A DNA stretch of 64,000 nucleotides. Source: Chromohalobacter moromii. Lineage in GTDB: Bacteria; Pseudomonadota; Gammaproteobacteria; Pseudomonadales; Halomonadaceae. The stretch covers positions 310,001 to 374,000 of the forward strand of contig NZ_JAHXDI010000002.1 in the NCBI RefSeq assembly GCF_023091865.1, written 5' to 3'. The notes under the pieces were generated by a model that was given only the letters and a program-made list of their open reading frames with translations, was not told where the DNA came from and searched no databases. Both the position numbers and the translations under genes were made by a program. Positions 1 to 7,551 of the stretch are shown here, piece after piece (the stretch's first letter is position 1; each line of letters opens with the position of its first letter).

Positions 1-408
1 CACCCCGATGGTCTTGCCTTCGAGCGTTTGCTTGGCCGGGAAGTCGATGCTGCTGTCTTGCGGTGTGAACCACGCGGAGGGCGGCTGGAAGTACGGGTCG
101 GAGAAGAGCACGGTTCCCTTGCGTTCTTCGTTGATGGTCATCGAGGACATGATCGCGTCGTACTTACGCGCCATCAGGCCCGGAATGATGCCGTCCCACG
201 CCTGCACGACCCACTCGCACTTCCTGTCGATCTCTTCGCAGATGGCGTTGCCGAGCTCGATGTCGAAGCCGGTGAGTTCACCGTCGGCCGTGCGGTATTC
301 CATCGGCTCGTAAGGCACGTCGACGCCGATACGCAAGGTGTCCTGAGCGACGGCGCTGCCAGCCAGCAGGGCGCTACCGAGAAGGGTGATGGTCAGCAAT
401 TTTTTCAT
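1..408 (-). CDS. Amino-acid ABC transporter substrate-binding protein (truncated by window edge)
   Basis: The first 136 residues of a periplasmic binding protein of the lysine/arginine/ornithine (HisJ/AotJ) type. A signal peptide of about 21 residues ends at a AVA|QD-like site. The mature part shows the family opening (IGVDVPYEPM, then GFDIELGNAIC, then AWDGIIPGL). It is clearly paralogous to the binding protein at 4169-4963, sharing the MKKLL start, the DVPYEP motif and WDGIIPGL. It would capture a cationic amino acid for an importer, probably the aot system 5 kb away, although its own downstream neighbours lie outside the window. A cassette island separates it from that operon. The reading frame is open to base 1, so the C-terminal half is missing here. 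Confidence 0.88.
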   Translation of the reverse strand, partial: MKKLLTITLLGSALLAGSAVAQDTLRIGVDVPYEPMEYRTADGELTGFDIELGNAICEEIDRKCEWVVQAWDGIIPGLMARKYDAIMSSMTINEERKGTVLFSDPYFQPPSAWFTPQDSSIDFPAKQTLEGKTIGV

Positions 409-732
409 GGAAAGCTCTCTACGGAATTTGCAGTGTGTTGTTATGGAGCCGCCTCGTGAGCAGCCCTGAGTTTCACGTCTTGCAGCATATCGAAGCGCTG
501 CCGCCATGCCTAGCGTCGCGTGGCTGGTAGAGGAAGCGGGTGTGGATGTCTGTAGGTAGCCGCTGGTCATCTTCTGCCAACGCCACGTCCCCTCTGTGTT
601 AACACCATAGGGTGACGGGGTTCATGGATCTGCTTTACAAACGGGGCAACGTCCGCCCGCAACTCAGACAGCGGCTGGATATATCTTCATCGACGCGAAC
701 TCTTGCCATGAGAATTACCTGTGTACGAATAC
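409..732. other. Intergenic stretch without a supported gene
   Basis: This stretch lies between the binding-protein start and the IS3 remnant. Short open frames exist on both strands, but none has a convincing ribosome site or recognisable product. It should hold the promoter of the minus-strand binding-protein gene; I could not assign clear -35/-10 boxes. The segment nearest the IS end may be further mobile-element or cassette debris, but I cannot identify it. Confidence 0.4.
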
Positions 733-817
733 AGGAGTGTAACGTTGGTTGCTCATGGCGCTCCCTCCTATGCACTAATCATAGGCCAGAAGTGTCCACT
801 AGAGTGGGGGAAGTCCA
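733..817 (-). mobile_element. Left end of an IS3-family insertion sequence (fragment)
   Basis: Read on the minus strand from 817, the sequence opens with a TG-starting terminal repeat (TGGACTTCCCCC, running to 793). After about 60 bases comes a GGAGG-type ribosome site and an ATG at 756 that translates as MSNQRYTP, the usual beginning of IS3-family OrfA (transposase helix-turn-helix subunit). Similarity is lost after the eighth codon and the frame stops at 715, so only the left end and the first codons survive. The terminus abuts the conserved half of an integron attC site at 818, as expected if the element inserted into that attC. The family call rests on the terminus shape and the OrfA start only. 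Confidence 0.6.
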
Positions 818-843
818 GCGTCGGCTTGAATGAATTGTTAGGT
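818..843 (-). other. Truncated integron attC site (R''/L'' half)
   Basis: On the minus strand, 843 to 837 reads ACCTAAC, an exact match to the attC R'' core RYYYAAC. It is followed by AATTCATTCAAGCCGACGC, the conserved left arm seen in many class 1 integron cassettes. The stop codon of the gene at 838-1512 lies inside the core, as is typical for cassettes. The complementary right arm is absent because the IS3-like terminus starts at 817. The site would therefore be unable to fold into a full attC hairpin. Confidence 0.72.
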
Positions 844-1512
844 CTCAAAGTCGTATTCCTCATCCATTTCCCGCTTGACGATTCGACTGAACATTTCTTT
901 CAGCTTGACGTCGACATGAGATACAAACTCTTGGGATGCCATGCAGTACGCCAGATCGGGAGAGTCTTCATAGCGGATCTTTATGCGTGAAAAGTGCTCG
1001 CCACCGGCAATGTATGTCAGCACTCTTGCATTCGAAGACGAAAGATAAGCTTCTCTATCTGTCGCTGATGATGCTTTGTCATATAGATCGAACCTCGATA
1101 GAATGGCGTTCTCGATTTCATCTGTGTTGAGCAGTGACATTTGATTGAAAGATGGCACTATCGACTGTCTGGAATCAAGCAGCAACTCGTACTCGTCGCT
1201 TTCTGGATTGACTCCGTTGCATACAACAGACGACGCAAATGCTAAGCACTCAAGCAAAATAGGTTCTTCGCCTGCAATGTCGACAAGCCGCTTATCTTTG
1301 GCCGCGATAATGTCAAAGTATTCTACCGCCAGCAGCGAGTATGAACTTGCAACGGCGGCTTCCAGCGCCGCATCGATGCTCTGTTTGCGCAAGGTAGGGT
1401 GCGTGGTTTTTGGCCTGAACTCAAGCTGCTTCCAGACCACGTCCCATGACTCTTTGGCCGCTACAAATCGACGAAAGTGCGCTAGAGGCGGTAAATTCTT
1501 CTTGAAGATCAT
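838..1512 (-). CDS. Integron-cassette protein of unknown function
   Basis: A 224-residue soluble-looking protein starting MIFKKNLPPLAHF, with no signal peptide or membrane segment and no domain I recognise. Its C-terminus is charged and acidic (KREMDEEYDFET). The start at 1512 lies 18 bases from an attC R' core (GTTAGGT, 1536-1530), and the stop overlaps the next R'' core. This is exactly the packing of a single-gene integron cassette transcribed on the minus strand. No clear Shine-Dalgarno sequence precedes the start, which is common for cassette genes. Base composition is more AT-rich than in the flanking metabolic genes, consistent with horizontal origin. Function cannot be inferred. Confidence 0.7.
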   Translation of the reverse strand: MIFKKNLPPLAHFRRFVAAKESWDVVWKQLEFRPKTTHPTLRKQSIDAALEAAVASSYSLLAVEYFDIIAAKDKRLVDIAGEEPILLECLAFASSVVCNGVNPESDEYELLLDSRQSIVPSFNQMSLLNTDEIENAILSRFDLYDKASSATDREAYLSSSNARVLTYIAGGEHFSRIKIRYEDSPDLAYCMASQEFVSHVDVKLKEMFSRIVKREMDEEYDFET

Positions 1513-1529
1513 AGTGAGCCCAGATTAAG

Positions 1530-1613
1530 ACCTAACGCCAACAGCACGCGCGGCTACGGAATGGAGGCGAAGCCGCAATGTAGTAGACGTCGCTGTGACT
1601 GTAATTGTTACAA
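1530..1613 (-). other. Integron attC recombination site (complete, 84 bp)
   Basis: Read on the minus strand, the site runs from TTGTAAC at 1613 (a degenerate R'') to GTTAGGT at 1530 (a perfect R' GTTRRRY). Inside, ACAGTCAC pairs with GTGCTGT apart from one unpaired T, like the extrahelical base of true attC sites. The centre carries a second stem, GCGGCT with AGCCGC. The unpaired spacers (AATT against TGGC) sit between the two boxes as in the canonical structure. It separates the cassette gene at 838-1512 from the two-gene cassette at 1635-2400. IntI integrases recognise such sites as folded bottom strands; no intI gene is in the window. Confidence 0.78.
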
Positions 1614-1634
1614 GGATAGTATAAGGAATGGAAA

Positions 1635-2225
1635 TTACTGAACTGCATTGTTGTTGGCTTTGCAATCAATATCGGAACTCTTTAGTCTACAGTCATTTTT
1701 CTCCAACACTAAAAAATCTTTATTTCCAATAACAAATTGAACTAACTTTCCATAGTTAGAATCAGGGCTCGCAACTGAAAAAAGTATGGAAACAATGATG
1801 GCGAGTGTCGCAAAAAATAAGGAGCCAAATGCTCCCTTTACTCCAGAGACCCACCAGCCGTCTTTTTGAGATTTTACTTGAGCCAGCAAATCGCTTTCTA
1901 GAGCTTCTTTATAGGCTTCTTCTACTCGTTTTTCTGCGTAATGCTCTGCAAAAACATATAGCACTTCTTCTGCATCGCCGCGCAATTTATCCAGCTTGCC
2001 ATCATGGTAAGCCAATAAAAATTTACTGACGTCATCTGCTGGGATTGCGTCAACATTCTGACTTTTCCGATACTGCTCCTTCCACTGATACTTTTCTTCT
2101 TTGTAATCAGCATATGCAAGCATCCCGATTAAGCGATCTTTGGAATCAGGCTGTGTCTCAACTACTAACTTCTCAAAGATATGATTGTAATCGGGATGCG
2201 AGCTTGTGTTAGCTTGTGACACCAT
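1635..2225 (-). CDS. Membrane-anchored protein of unknown function (cassette-borne)
   Basis: A 196-residue protein with a hydrophilic, helical, charged N-terminal part (about residues 1-125). One strong transmembrane segment follows at about residues 130-152 (the FGSLFFATLAIIVSILFSVA region), then a 45-residue tail with two cysteines. There is no signal peptide, so the N-terminal part is probably cytoplasmic. Its start overlaps the end of the 63-residue gene upstream by 17 bases, indicating translational coupling. The stop is 22 bases before the attC at 1613. DNA is markedly AT-rich relative to the chromosome. I do not recognise a family. A small soluble protein paired with a single-pass membrane protein in a cassette would fit a toxin/immunity or phage-defence pair, but that is conjecture. 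Confidence 0.65.
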   Translation of the reverse strand: MVSQANTSSHPDYNHIFEKLVVETQPDSKDRLIGMLAYADYKEEKYQWKEQYRKSQNVDAIPADDVSKFLLAYHDGKLDKLRGDAEEVLYVFAEHYAEKRVEEAYKEALESDLLAQVKSQKDGWWVSGVKGAFGSLFFATLAIIVSILFSVASPDSNYGKLVQFVIGNKDFLVLEKNDCRLKSSDIDCKANNNAVQ

Positions 2226-2400
2226 GAATCAGAAGTTCCTTATCTAAGTCTTTACGCTTCCCATTGCGCACTTTCATCGCAGCTTCAAACGCAGAATCTG
2301 CCGCGCTGACTCTAACCTTGGTCATCTCGCCATTGACCTTGATGAACCGATAATCTTCTGACGAGCTTCGATTTAGTCTAGCTTTTCGCAGCTTTGCCAT
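2209..2400 (-). CDS. Small basic protein of unknown function (cassette-borne)
   Basis: A 63-residue, lysine/arginine-rich protein (MAKLRKARLNRSSSEDYRFI...) with no signal peptide or membrane segment. The start at 2400 is well supported by a GGAGG ribosome site a few bases upstream. An extended -10 promoter lies about 75 bases upstream on the same strand. It overlaps the following membrane-protein gene by 17 bases, so the two are almost certainly co-translated and may act together. Size and charge could fit an antitoxin, a nucleic-acid-binding protein or an accessory factor; nothing in the sequence decides between them. Confidence 0.62.
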   Translation of the reverse strand: MAKLRKARLNRSSSEDYRFIKVNGEMTKVRVSAADSAFEAAMKVRNGKRKDLDKELLIHGVTS

Positions 2401-2470
2401 TCTCTACCTCCGAAGGTCTTTTAATATCAATACGTTGCATGAATTTTTAGGCCTTTTTTATCTTCTCTTC

Positions 2471-2482
2471 AGTATAGCACAG
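2471..2482 (-). promoter_or_regulatory. Extended -10 promoter of the two-gene cassette
   Basis: On the minus strand, TGC followed by TATACT (2476-2471) forms an extended -10 element about 70 bases before the start at 2400. No good -35 is present at 17 bp, which an extended -10 tolerates. A private promoter is typical of cassettes that must be expressed regardless of position, such as toxin-antitoxin or defence cassettes. Confidence 0.5.
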
Positions 2483-2610
2483 TGTTGATCGGCCAGTCTG
2501 TAAGGTTTGTACGGATCAGTGCCTTTGTAACAGGTATTAGCTAGCGCGCTCATTTTGCTACTTGAACGAGCGCGCGCGTTCAATAAACCTTATCTAGCTT
2601 ACCCTTACGC

Positions 2611-2661
2611 ACCTAACTCATTGATTTTAAGCCATGCTAAGAATGATTCGGCGCGTTATGC
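2611..2661 (-). other. Possible attC site bounding the cassette island
   Basis: On the minus strand the segment ends with GTTAGGT (2617-2611), a perfect R' core matching the R' at 1536. It begins with GCATAAC (2661-2655), a plausible degenerate R''. The interior can fold around GCTTA/TTAGC with several mismatches, but the arms are uneven and the site is short (51 bp). If real, it defines the upstream border of the two-gene cassette (about 1.08 kb between R' cores). It could instead be only half a site. Confidence 0.38.
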
Positions 2662-3003
2662 AGAGTTCGCGTGCCTGCTGCTTTTGACGATTTCCGTCAC
2701 GCTTGGGGCGTCGGGTGCGGTCAGCAGGCACGCTACCGCCCAGGCCACTGCATATTGTGTTGATGCGGTAGTCCCGTGCGTATCGGTTATTTTTTCGAGC
2801 CGTCTAAGCGACCTTAGAGATTCATACTAGGCGGGATGAGGTCTGTCAGCAAAGCCGATAAGGCGCTGCTTATCGATGCAGTTCGTGGATTTATAAGGAT
2901 GCTTAGCAATCGTGGGAGAGGGAGTAAGTGTTAGCTTACTTGTGAAGCAACGGGCACCGTGGGGTACCCTTTGTCGGTGGTTATTTCTGCCTTTGGTGCT
3001 ATT
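2662..3003. other. Non-coding stretch between cassette island and aotO
   Basis: No gene is supported. A hairpin AGTAAG-N6-CTTACT at about 2924-2941 and a GGGTACCC palindrome near 2962 lie downstream of the aot operon. They may help end its transcription, but neither is followed by a T tract. The remaining sequence is mixed in base composition and could be decayed cassette or mobile DNA. Confidence 0.35.
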
Positions 3004-4122
3004 TCACGGCGCGAGCAGGTAGCCGCTGCGGTGTGCGTGGTGGCCGGCGACGTCGGCGACGATCATGCCGGCGGTGGCCATTCTGCGCTGGGTGCGAGCG
3101 TAGAACATGCCGTCTTGCTCGGCACGCACGGGGTGTACGGCGTCGCTGATGGGGTCGATGATCTCGGCGATCAGGTCGCCGCTTTTGACTTCTTCCCCCG
3201 GCGTGCGGTGGAAGACCACGACGCCGCCCGCGGGGGCGCGGAGAAAGTCCATGGCGGCGAGTTCGGTGGCGGGATACGCCAGCGCCGGCAGGGGCGGTGC
3301 TTCGCCGTCGATCAGGGCGTGGTAGCGCATCCAGTCGAGAATCGCGTCGGCATCGCGTTCGGCGATGTCGCGGGCGACATCCTGTTGGCCGCGTAGTTCG
3401 AGGGTGATCGATTGGCTGCCGTAGGGGATCGGATATCGGTCGCCGAAGTGCTCGCGCATTTGCTCCCAGACCAGGGTGAAGCACTCGTCGAACGAGCCGC
3501 CGCCGGAGTCGGTGGCGAGCATGCTGGCTTTGGCGCCGAAATAACGCGCCAGGGGCTCGAAGTAGGGCCATGCCGCCGGGGTGGTGTAGAGGTGTTCGAC
3601 GGCGTTGAAATCGCAGTGCAGGTCGAGAATGAAATCCGCGTCGCAGGCCAGGCGTTGCTGCGTCAGGTGCAGGGACTCGTAGGCCGTGGTGGCCGGCTGT
3701 TCATCGAGGGTGGCGATGAAGCGCCGACGTATTTCGGCCCGGTTGTGTTCGGCATCCTGCGTCAGCGCGCTTTCCAGCCCTTCGGCGATGCGCTCGGTGA
3801 CGTCGCGATAGCCCCGATTGAAGTTGCTGACGCTCTCGAAATCGTAGCGCCCCAGAGGGATGTCCATCAGTTGCTGGTCGAGCCCGATGGGGTTGGCGAC
3901 CGGCACCACGATGACGTGCGCCTTGAGCTGTCCGGCCTCTTCCAGCGCTTTCAGGCGCTGCTTGAGGGTCCAGGCGACCAGCATGCCGGGGAGTTCGTCG
4001 GCATGCAGCGAGCCTTGGATGTAGACACGCTTTTCCGCCTCGGCGGGGCCGAAGTGAAAACTCTCCAGGCTGCGCTGAGTCCCGGGGACGGGACTCAGCA
4101 GAGGATGGGCATGGTGTTGCAT
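3004..4122 (-). CDS. aotO: Succinylglutamate desuccinylase/aspartoacylase-family deacylase (AotO-like)
   Basis: A 372-residue zinc-dependent deacylase of the M14-like AstE/aspartoacylase superfamily. The metal motif HxxE is visible in GSLHADELPG near residue 44, and a second ligand in ILDLHCDF. The C-terminal part (EEVKSGDLIAEI) is the beta-barrel domain that follows the catalytic domain in this family. It would remove an N-acyl group from an amino-acid-type substrate. The start at 4122 is chosen because GAGGA lies 6 bases upstream; a longer frame to 4164 lacks one. It is the last gene of the importer operon, the arrangement of aotO in the Pseudomonas aotJQMOP operon, where its exact role is unclear. 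Confidence 0.82.
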   Translation of the reverse strand: MQHHAHPLLSPVPGTQRSLESFHFGPAEAEKRVYIQGSLHADELPGMLVAWTLKQRLKALEEAGQLKAHVIVVPVANPIGLDQQLMDIPLGRYDFESVSNFNRGYRDVTERIAEGLESALTQDAEHNRAEIRRRFIATLDEQPATTAYESLHLTQQRLACDADFILDLHCDFNAVEHLYTTPAAWPYFEPLARYFGAKASMLATDSGGGSFDECFTLVWEQMREHFGDRYPIPYGSQSITLELRGQQDVARDIAERDADAILDWMRYHALIDGEAPPLPALAYPATELAAMDFLRAPAGGVVVFHRTPGEEVKSGDLIAEIIDPISDAVHPVRAEQDGMFYARTQRRMATAGMIVADVAGHHAHRSGYLLAP

Positions 4123-4168
4123 GGGGTGTCCTCGTGAATGCCGGCGGCGTTTTGCCGCCGGCAAACGG

Positions 4169-4963
4169 TCATTTTTCGCCGACGGGCAGCGACAGGTCGT
4201 AGTCGAAGTATTGCTTCATCAGCTTTTCGTAGGTGCCGTCGGCATAGACGTCGCGAATGGCCTGATTGAATTTCTCCGCGAGTTCCTTATCGCGCTTGCG
4301 AAACGCCATGGCCGCGCCCTTGCCGAAGATCGAGACGGGCTTCTTGATGCTCTCGCCGATCTTCTTGAATTCGCTGTCGTCATCCTTGAAGTGGAAGGTA
4401 TCCACGGCGAGGGGATAGTCCTCGAAGGACAAGTCCAGGCGCCCGGAGATCAGGTCGTTGGCGACGTCCTGGGAGGATGAATAGCGGTGGATATCGAGGG
4501 TGTCGCCGTACATCTGCGTGACATAGCTATCGCGGATGGTGCCGCGCTGCACGCCGACGCTGAGCCCTTCGAGCGCGTCCTTGTCGCTGATGTCGATGTC
4601 GCGATCGCGACGCGTGATCCAGACGCTGGGGGTGTTGTAGTAGGGAATCGAAAACAGTACCTGGTTTTCACGCTCGGGCGTGATGGCCATCGAGGAGAGA
4701 ATGGCGTCGTATTTGCGCGAGAGCAGGCCGGGGATGATGCCGTCCCAGGATTGCTCGACCCAGGTGCAGTTGAGGTTGGCGCGTTTGCACAGTTCGTTGC
4801 CGAGATCTATCTCGAAACCTTCCAGCTCGCCTGCTGGCGTGCGGTAGACGAAAGGTTCGTAAGGCACGTCGATGGCCAGGCGTACTTCGTCGGTATCGCG
4901 GGCCTGAGCGGTGGCGGTCGTCATGACCACGCCTAGAAGAGTCAGCGCCAGGAGCTTTTTCAT
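4169..4963 (-). CDS. aotJ: Cationic amino-acid ABC transporter substrate-binding protein
   Basis: A 264-residue periplasmic binding protein (SBP family 3) for basic amino acids such as arginine or ornithine. The signal peptide MKKLLALTLLGVVMTTATAQA is followed by the mature motifs DVPYEPFVYRT, GFEIDLGNELC, SWDGIIPGL and DAILSSMAIT. The start is placed at the MKKLL codon by analogy with its paralogue at 1-408; an alternative ATG lies at 4975, and neither has a strong ribosome site. It lies downstream of the two permease genes and upstream of the deacylase, all on one strand with short gaps. Confidence 0.88.
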   Translation of the reverse strand: MKKLLALTLLGVVMTTATAQARDTDEVRLAIDVPYEPFVYRTPAGELEGFEIDLGNELCKRANLNCTWVEQSWDGIIPGLLSRKYDAILSSMAITPERENQVLFSIPYYNTPSVWITRRDRDIDISDKDALEGLSVGVQRGTIRDSYVTQMYGDTLDIHRYSSSQDVANDLISGRLDLSFEDYPLAVDTFHFKDDDSEFKKIGESIKKPVSIFGKGAAMAFRKRDKELAEKFNQAIRDVYADGTYEKLMKQYFDYDLSLPVGEK

Positions 4964-5039
4964 GGTAAGTCTCATTGGGATGTCGTTCGGCGGGTGTGGC
5001 CTGCCGCGTGCCATGACGTGGGCCGCGGCAGGCCGGATG

Positions 5040-5771
5040 TCACCCGTTGATCGGTTTGAGATGCGCCAGGAGTTTCTTTTCCAGATAGCGGAAGAGATAC
5101 AGGATGGCGAAGGTCAGGCACAGGTAAATCGCCGCCACGAAGAGGAAGGCATCGAAGGGCGCGTAGAAGCGTGCATAGACGAACCGTGCGGCCCCGGTGA
5201 GGTCCATGATCGTGACCACGCTGGCGATGGCGCTGGCGTGGAGCATGAAGATCACCTCGTTGCCGTAGGCCGGCAGGGCGCGCCGGAAGGCGCTAGGCAT
5301 GATGATGCGCCGCATCATCAGCGCGCGTGACATGCCGTAAGCGCGCGCCGCTTCGATCTCACCGCGCGGGGTGGCCTTGATCGCGCCGTGGAAGATCTCG
5401 GTGGTATAGGCGGCGGTGTTGAGCGTGAAGGCGATCAGCGCCGGGTAGAAGGCGTCCTTGAGGATCGCCCACAAGAAGGTGTCCTGAATGCCTTCGATGA
5501 ACACCACGCCGTAGTAGATCAGGTACAGCTGGATCAACAGGGGGGTGCCACGAAACACATAGGTGTAGAGGAACACGGGCCACTTGATCCACTTGCGACG
5601 CGAGCCCCGTGCGATGGCGAGCGGTACCGCCAGCACCAAGCCGATGATCAGAGACAGAAACACCAGGCGCACGGTGCTGCCCAACCCGTCGAGGTAGTAG
5701 CCGAGCGTATTGGCCGTGAAGATGGCATTGCCCGAGAGTAGTTCGGTGAACCAGGCGTTTAGTTGTTCCAT
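5040..5771 (-). CDS. aotM: Amino-acid ABC transporter permease (HisM/AotM type)
   Basis: A 243-residue inner-membrane permease with about five transmembrane helices. The EAA loop that docks on the ATPase (EAARAYGMSRALMMRRIIMP) lies at about residues 145-164. Family members pair as heterodimers with a second permease to pass the amino acid released by the binding protein. The gene overlaps the preceding permease gene by 13 bases, indicating translational coupling. Which cationic amino acid is moved cannot be read from the permease itself. Confidence 0.88.
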   Translation of the reverse strand: MEQLNAWFTELLSGNAIFTANTLGYYLDGLGSTVRLVFLSLIIGLVLAVPLAIARGSRRKWIKWPVFLYTYVFRGTPLLIQLYLIYYGVVFIEGIQDTFLWAILKDAFYPALIAFTLNTAAYTTEIFHGAIKATPRGEIEAARAYGMSRALMMRRIIMPSAFRRALPAYGNEVIFMLHASAIASVVTIMDLTGAARFVYARFYAPFDAFLFVAAIYLCLTFAILYLFRYLEKKLLAHLKPING

Positions 5772-6475
5772 TCGTCCGCCTCCCCGAAACCGACGTTATA
5801 GTGTTTTTGCAGCCGCGCGACGATCCACTCCGAAACGCTGGCGATCAGTAGATACACCACGGCGACCGGGATCATGAACAAAAACGGCTCGTGCGTGGCT
5901 TTGGTCGCCTCGGCGGCGATACGCACCATGTCGGAAAGTCCGATCACCGAGACCAGCGCGGTGGTCTTGAGCAGTACCATCCAGTTATTGCCCAGCCCGG
6001 GAAGGGCGTGACGCATCATCTGCGGAAATTGAATGCGCCGGAAAATGAGCCGGTTGGACATCCCGTAGGCGCGTCCGGCCTCGAGCTGGCCGCTGTCGAC
6101 GGCCAGGAAGGCGCCGCGAAACGTCTCGCCCATATAGGCGCCGAAGATGAAACCGATGGTCACCACGCCAGCGATGAACTCGTTGATGTTGATGAAGATA
6201 TCCACATCGAATTCGTAGTAGAGCCAGTCGGTGATCATGTTGACGCCTATCTGGCCGCCGAAGAACAGCAGCATCATCAAGACGAGATCGGGCACCCCGC
6301 GAATGAGTGTGGTGTAGAGCGTGGCGATGCGGTGGAACAACCAGTGGCGTGACAGCTTGGCGCTGGCGGTGAGCAGGCCGAGGATCAAAGCCAGCAACAA
6401 CGACAGCACAGCCACTTCCAAGGTGACCAGGGCGCCTTCGAGAAGCCGGGGGCCGTAGCCCTGCAGGTCGATCAT
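5759..6475 (-). CDS. aotQ: Amino-acid ABC transporter permease (HisQ/AotQ type)
   Basis: A 238-residue integral membrane protein of the His/Glu/Gln/Arg/opine permease family. It has five predicted helices and the EAA loop EAGRAYGMSNRLIFRRIQFP in the second half. It forms the importer channel with the adjacent HisM-type permease and is energised by the ATPase encoded just upstream. The N-terminus (LLEGALVTLEVAVLSLLLAL) is typical of HisQ. The gene lies 21 bases after the ATPase gene and overlaps the next, so all are probably one transcript. Confidence 0.88.
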   Translation of the reverse strand: MIDLQGYGPRLLEGALVTLEVAVLSLLLALILGLLTASAKLSRHWLFHRIATLYTTLIRGVPDLVLMMLLFFGGQIGVNMITDWLYYEFDVDIFININEFIAGVVTIGFIFGAYMGETFRGAFLAVDSGQLEAGRAYGMSNRLIFRRIQFPQMMRHALPGLGNNWMVLLKTTALVSVIGLSDMVRIAAEATKATHEPFLFMIPVAVVYLLIASVSEWIVARLQKHYNVGFGEADEWNN

Positions 6476-6496
6476 GCGATTTTCTCCCGTCGGGCG

Positions 6497-7267
6497 TCAG
6501 TGCTTCGGAGCCAGGAACTGCTTGAGGCGGTCCGACTGCGGGTTGTCGAGGACCTCTTTCGGCGGACCGATTTCCTCGACCATGCCCTGATGCAGGTAGA
6601 TCACTTGCGAGGAGACATCACGGGCGAAGCTCATCTCGTGGGTCACCACGATCATGGTGCGTCCCTCTTCAGCGAGGTCGCGCATGACCTTGAGCACATC
6701 GCCGACGAGTTCGGGGTCGAGCGCCGAGGTCGGCTCGTCGAACAGCATCACTTCAGGGTCCATGGCCAAGGCACGGGCGATGGCACCGCGTTGCTGTTGG
6801 CCACCGGACATTTGCGCCGGATAGTAGTCGGCGTGATCGAGCAGCCCCACACGGTCAAGCAGTTCGCGGGCGTGTGCGATGGCTTCGCGCTTCGGCTTGC
6901 CGAGCACGTGGATCGGCGCTTCGATGACGTTTTCCAGCAGTGTCATGTGGGCCCAGAGATTGAAGCTCTGAAAGACCATCGAAAGCTTGGCGCGGATGCG
7001 CTCGACCTGTTTCCAGTCGGCGGGCTCGCGGCCACGACGCGTGGTTTTGAAGGCGATGTTCTCGCCATGCACGATCAACTCGCCTTCATTGGGTTGTTCG
7101 AGAAGATTCATGCAACGCAGAAAGGTGCTCTTGCCGGAACCGGAGGCGCCGATCAGCGTGATCACGTCGCCTTTGTGGGCGGTGAGGGAGAGCCCCTTGA
7201 GGACTTCGTTGTCACCGAAGCGCTTGGTGATGTCTCGCACTTCGAGGGGAATGGGCGTATCAGCCAT
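6497..7267 (-). CDS. aotP: Amino-acid ABC transporter ATP-binding protein
   Basis: A 256-residue ATPase that powers uptake. It has Walker A GASGSGKST near residue 39, the Q-loop, signature SGGQQQRGAIARAL, Walker B VMLFDEPTSALD and the switch histidine in VVTHEMSFA. The ATG at 7267 is preferred over a TTG at 7279 because GGAG sits at the proper distance. It appears to be the first gene of the operon P-Q-M-J-O, with the promoter expected in 7268-7551. Having the ATPase first and the binding protein fourth differs from the Pseudomonas order J-Q-M-O-P. Confidence 0.9.
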   Translation of the reverse strand: MADTPIPLEVRDITKRFGDNEVLKGLSLTAHKGDVITLIGASGSGKSTFLRCMNLLEQPNEGELIVHGENIAFKTTRRGREPADWKQVERIRAKLSMVFQSFNLWAHMTLLENVIEAPIHVLGKPKREAIAHARELLDRVGLLDHADYYPAQMSGGQQQRGAIARALAMDPEVMLFDEPTSALDPELVGDVLKVMRDLAEEGRTMIVVTHEMSFARDVSSQVIYLHQGMVEEIGPPKEVLDNPQSDRLKQFLAPKH

Positions 7268-7551
7268 GAAAAGCTCCAAACGTGGCGGTAAGTCACGGTC
7301 GGCACACCGGGTGGCGATGAAGAAGCCAAAGAGCGTGGTGTGACAACCTTGGGGCAGCTAGCGCAAAAAGGGAGCGATTCTAGCAGGCCGCGGGCGACCG
7401 AGCAGACTCGATTTGGCGGCCGATGATACGACGTTTGTCGTATGGATGCGTCGTCTTGTGCATGAAAATCGTCCTGTCGTTGTTGTCATTGTGCTACATC
7501 CTCCCGCCCACGTAGCGCACGGTGGCGGGAACGGGGTTGGGAAGCGTCATG
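7268..7551. other. Intergenic region upstream of the aot operon
   Basis: Separates astE from aotP, both on the minus strand. It must carry the 3' end of the astE transcript and probably the aot promoter. I found no convincing terminator hairpin or obvious sigma-70 boxes. Short frames on either strand look like chance. Confidence 0.4.

Noticed and set aside
2555-2830. A 91-codon plus-strand frame over the possible attC
   Set aside because: No ribosome site, no recognisable domain, and it runs through the candidate recombination site.
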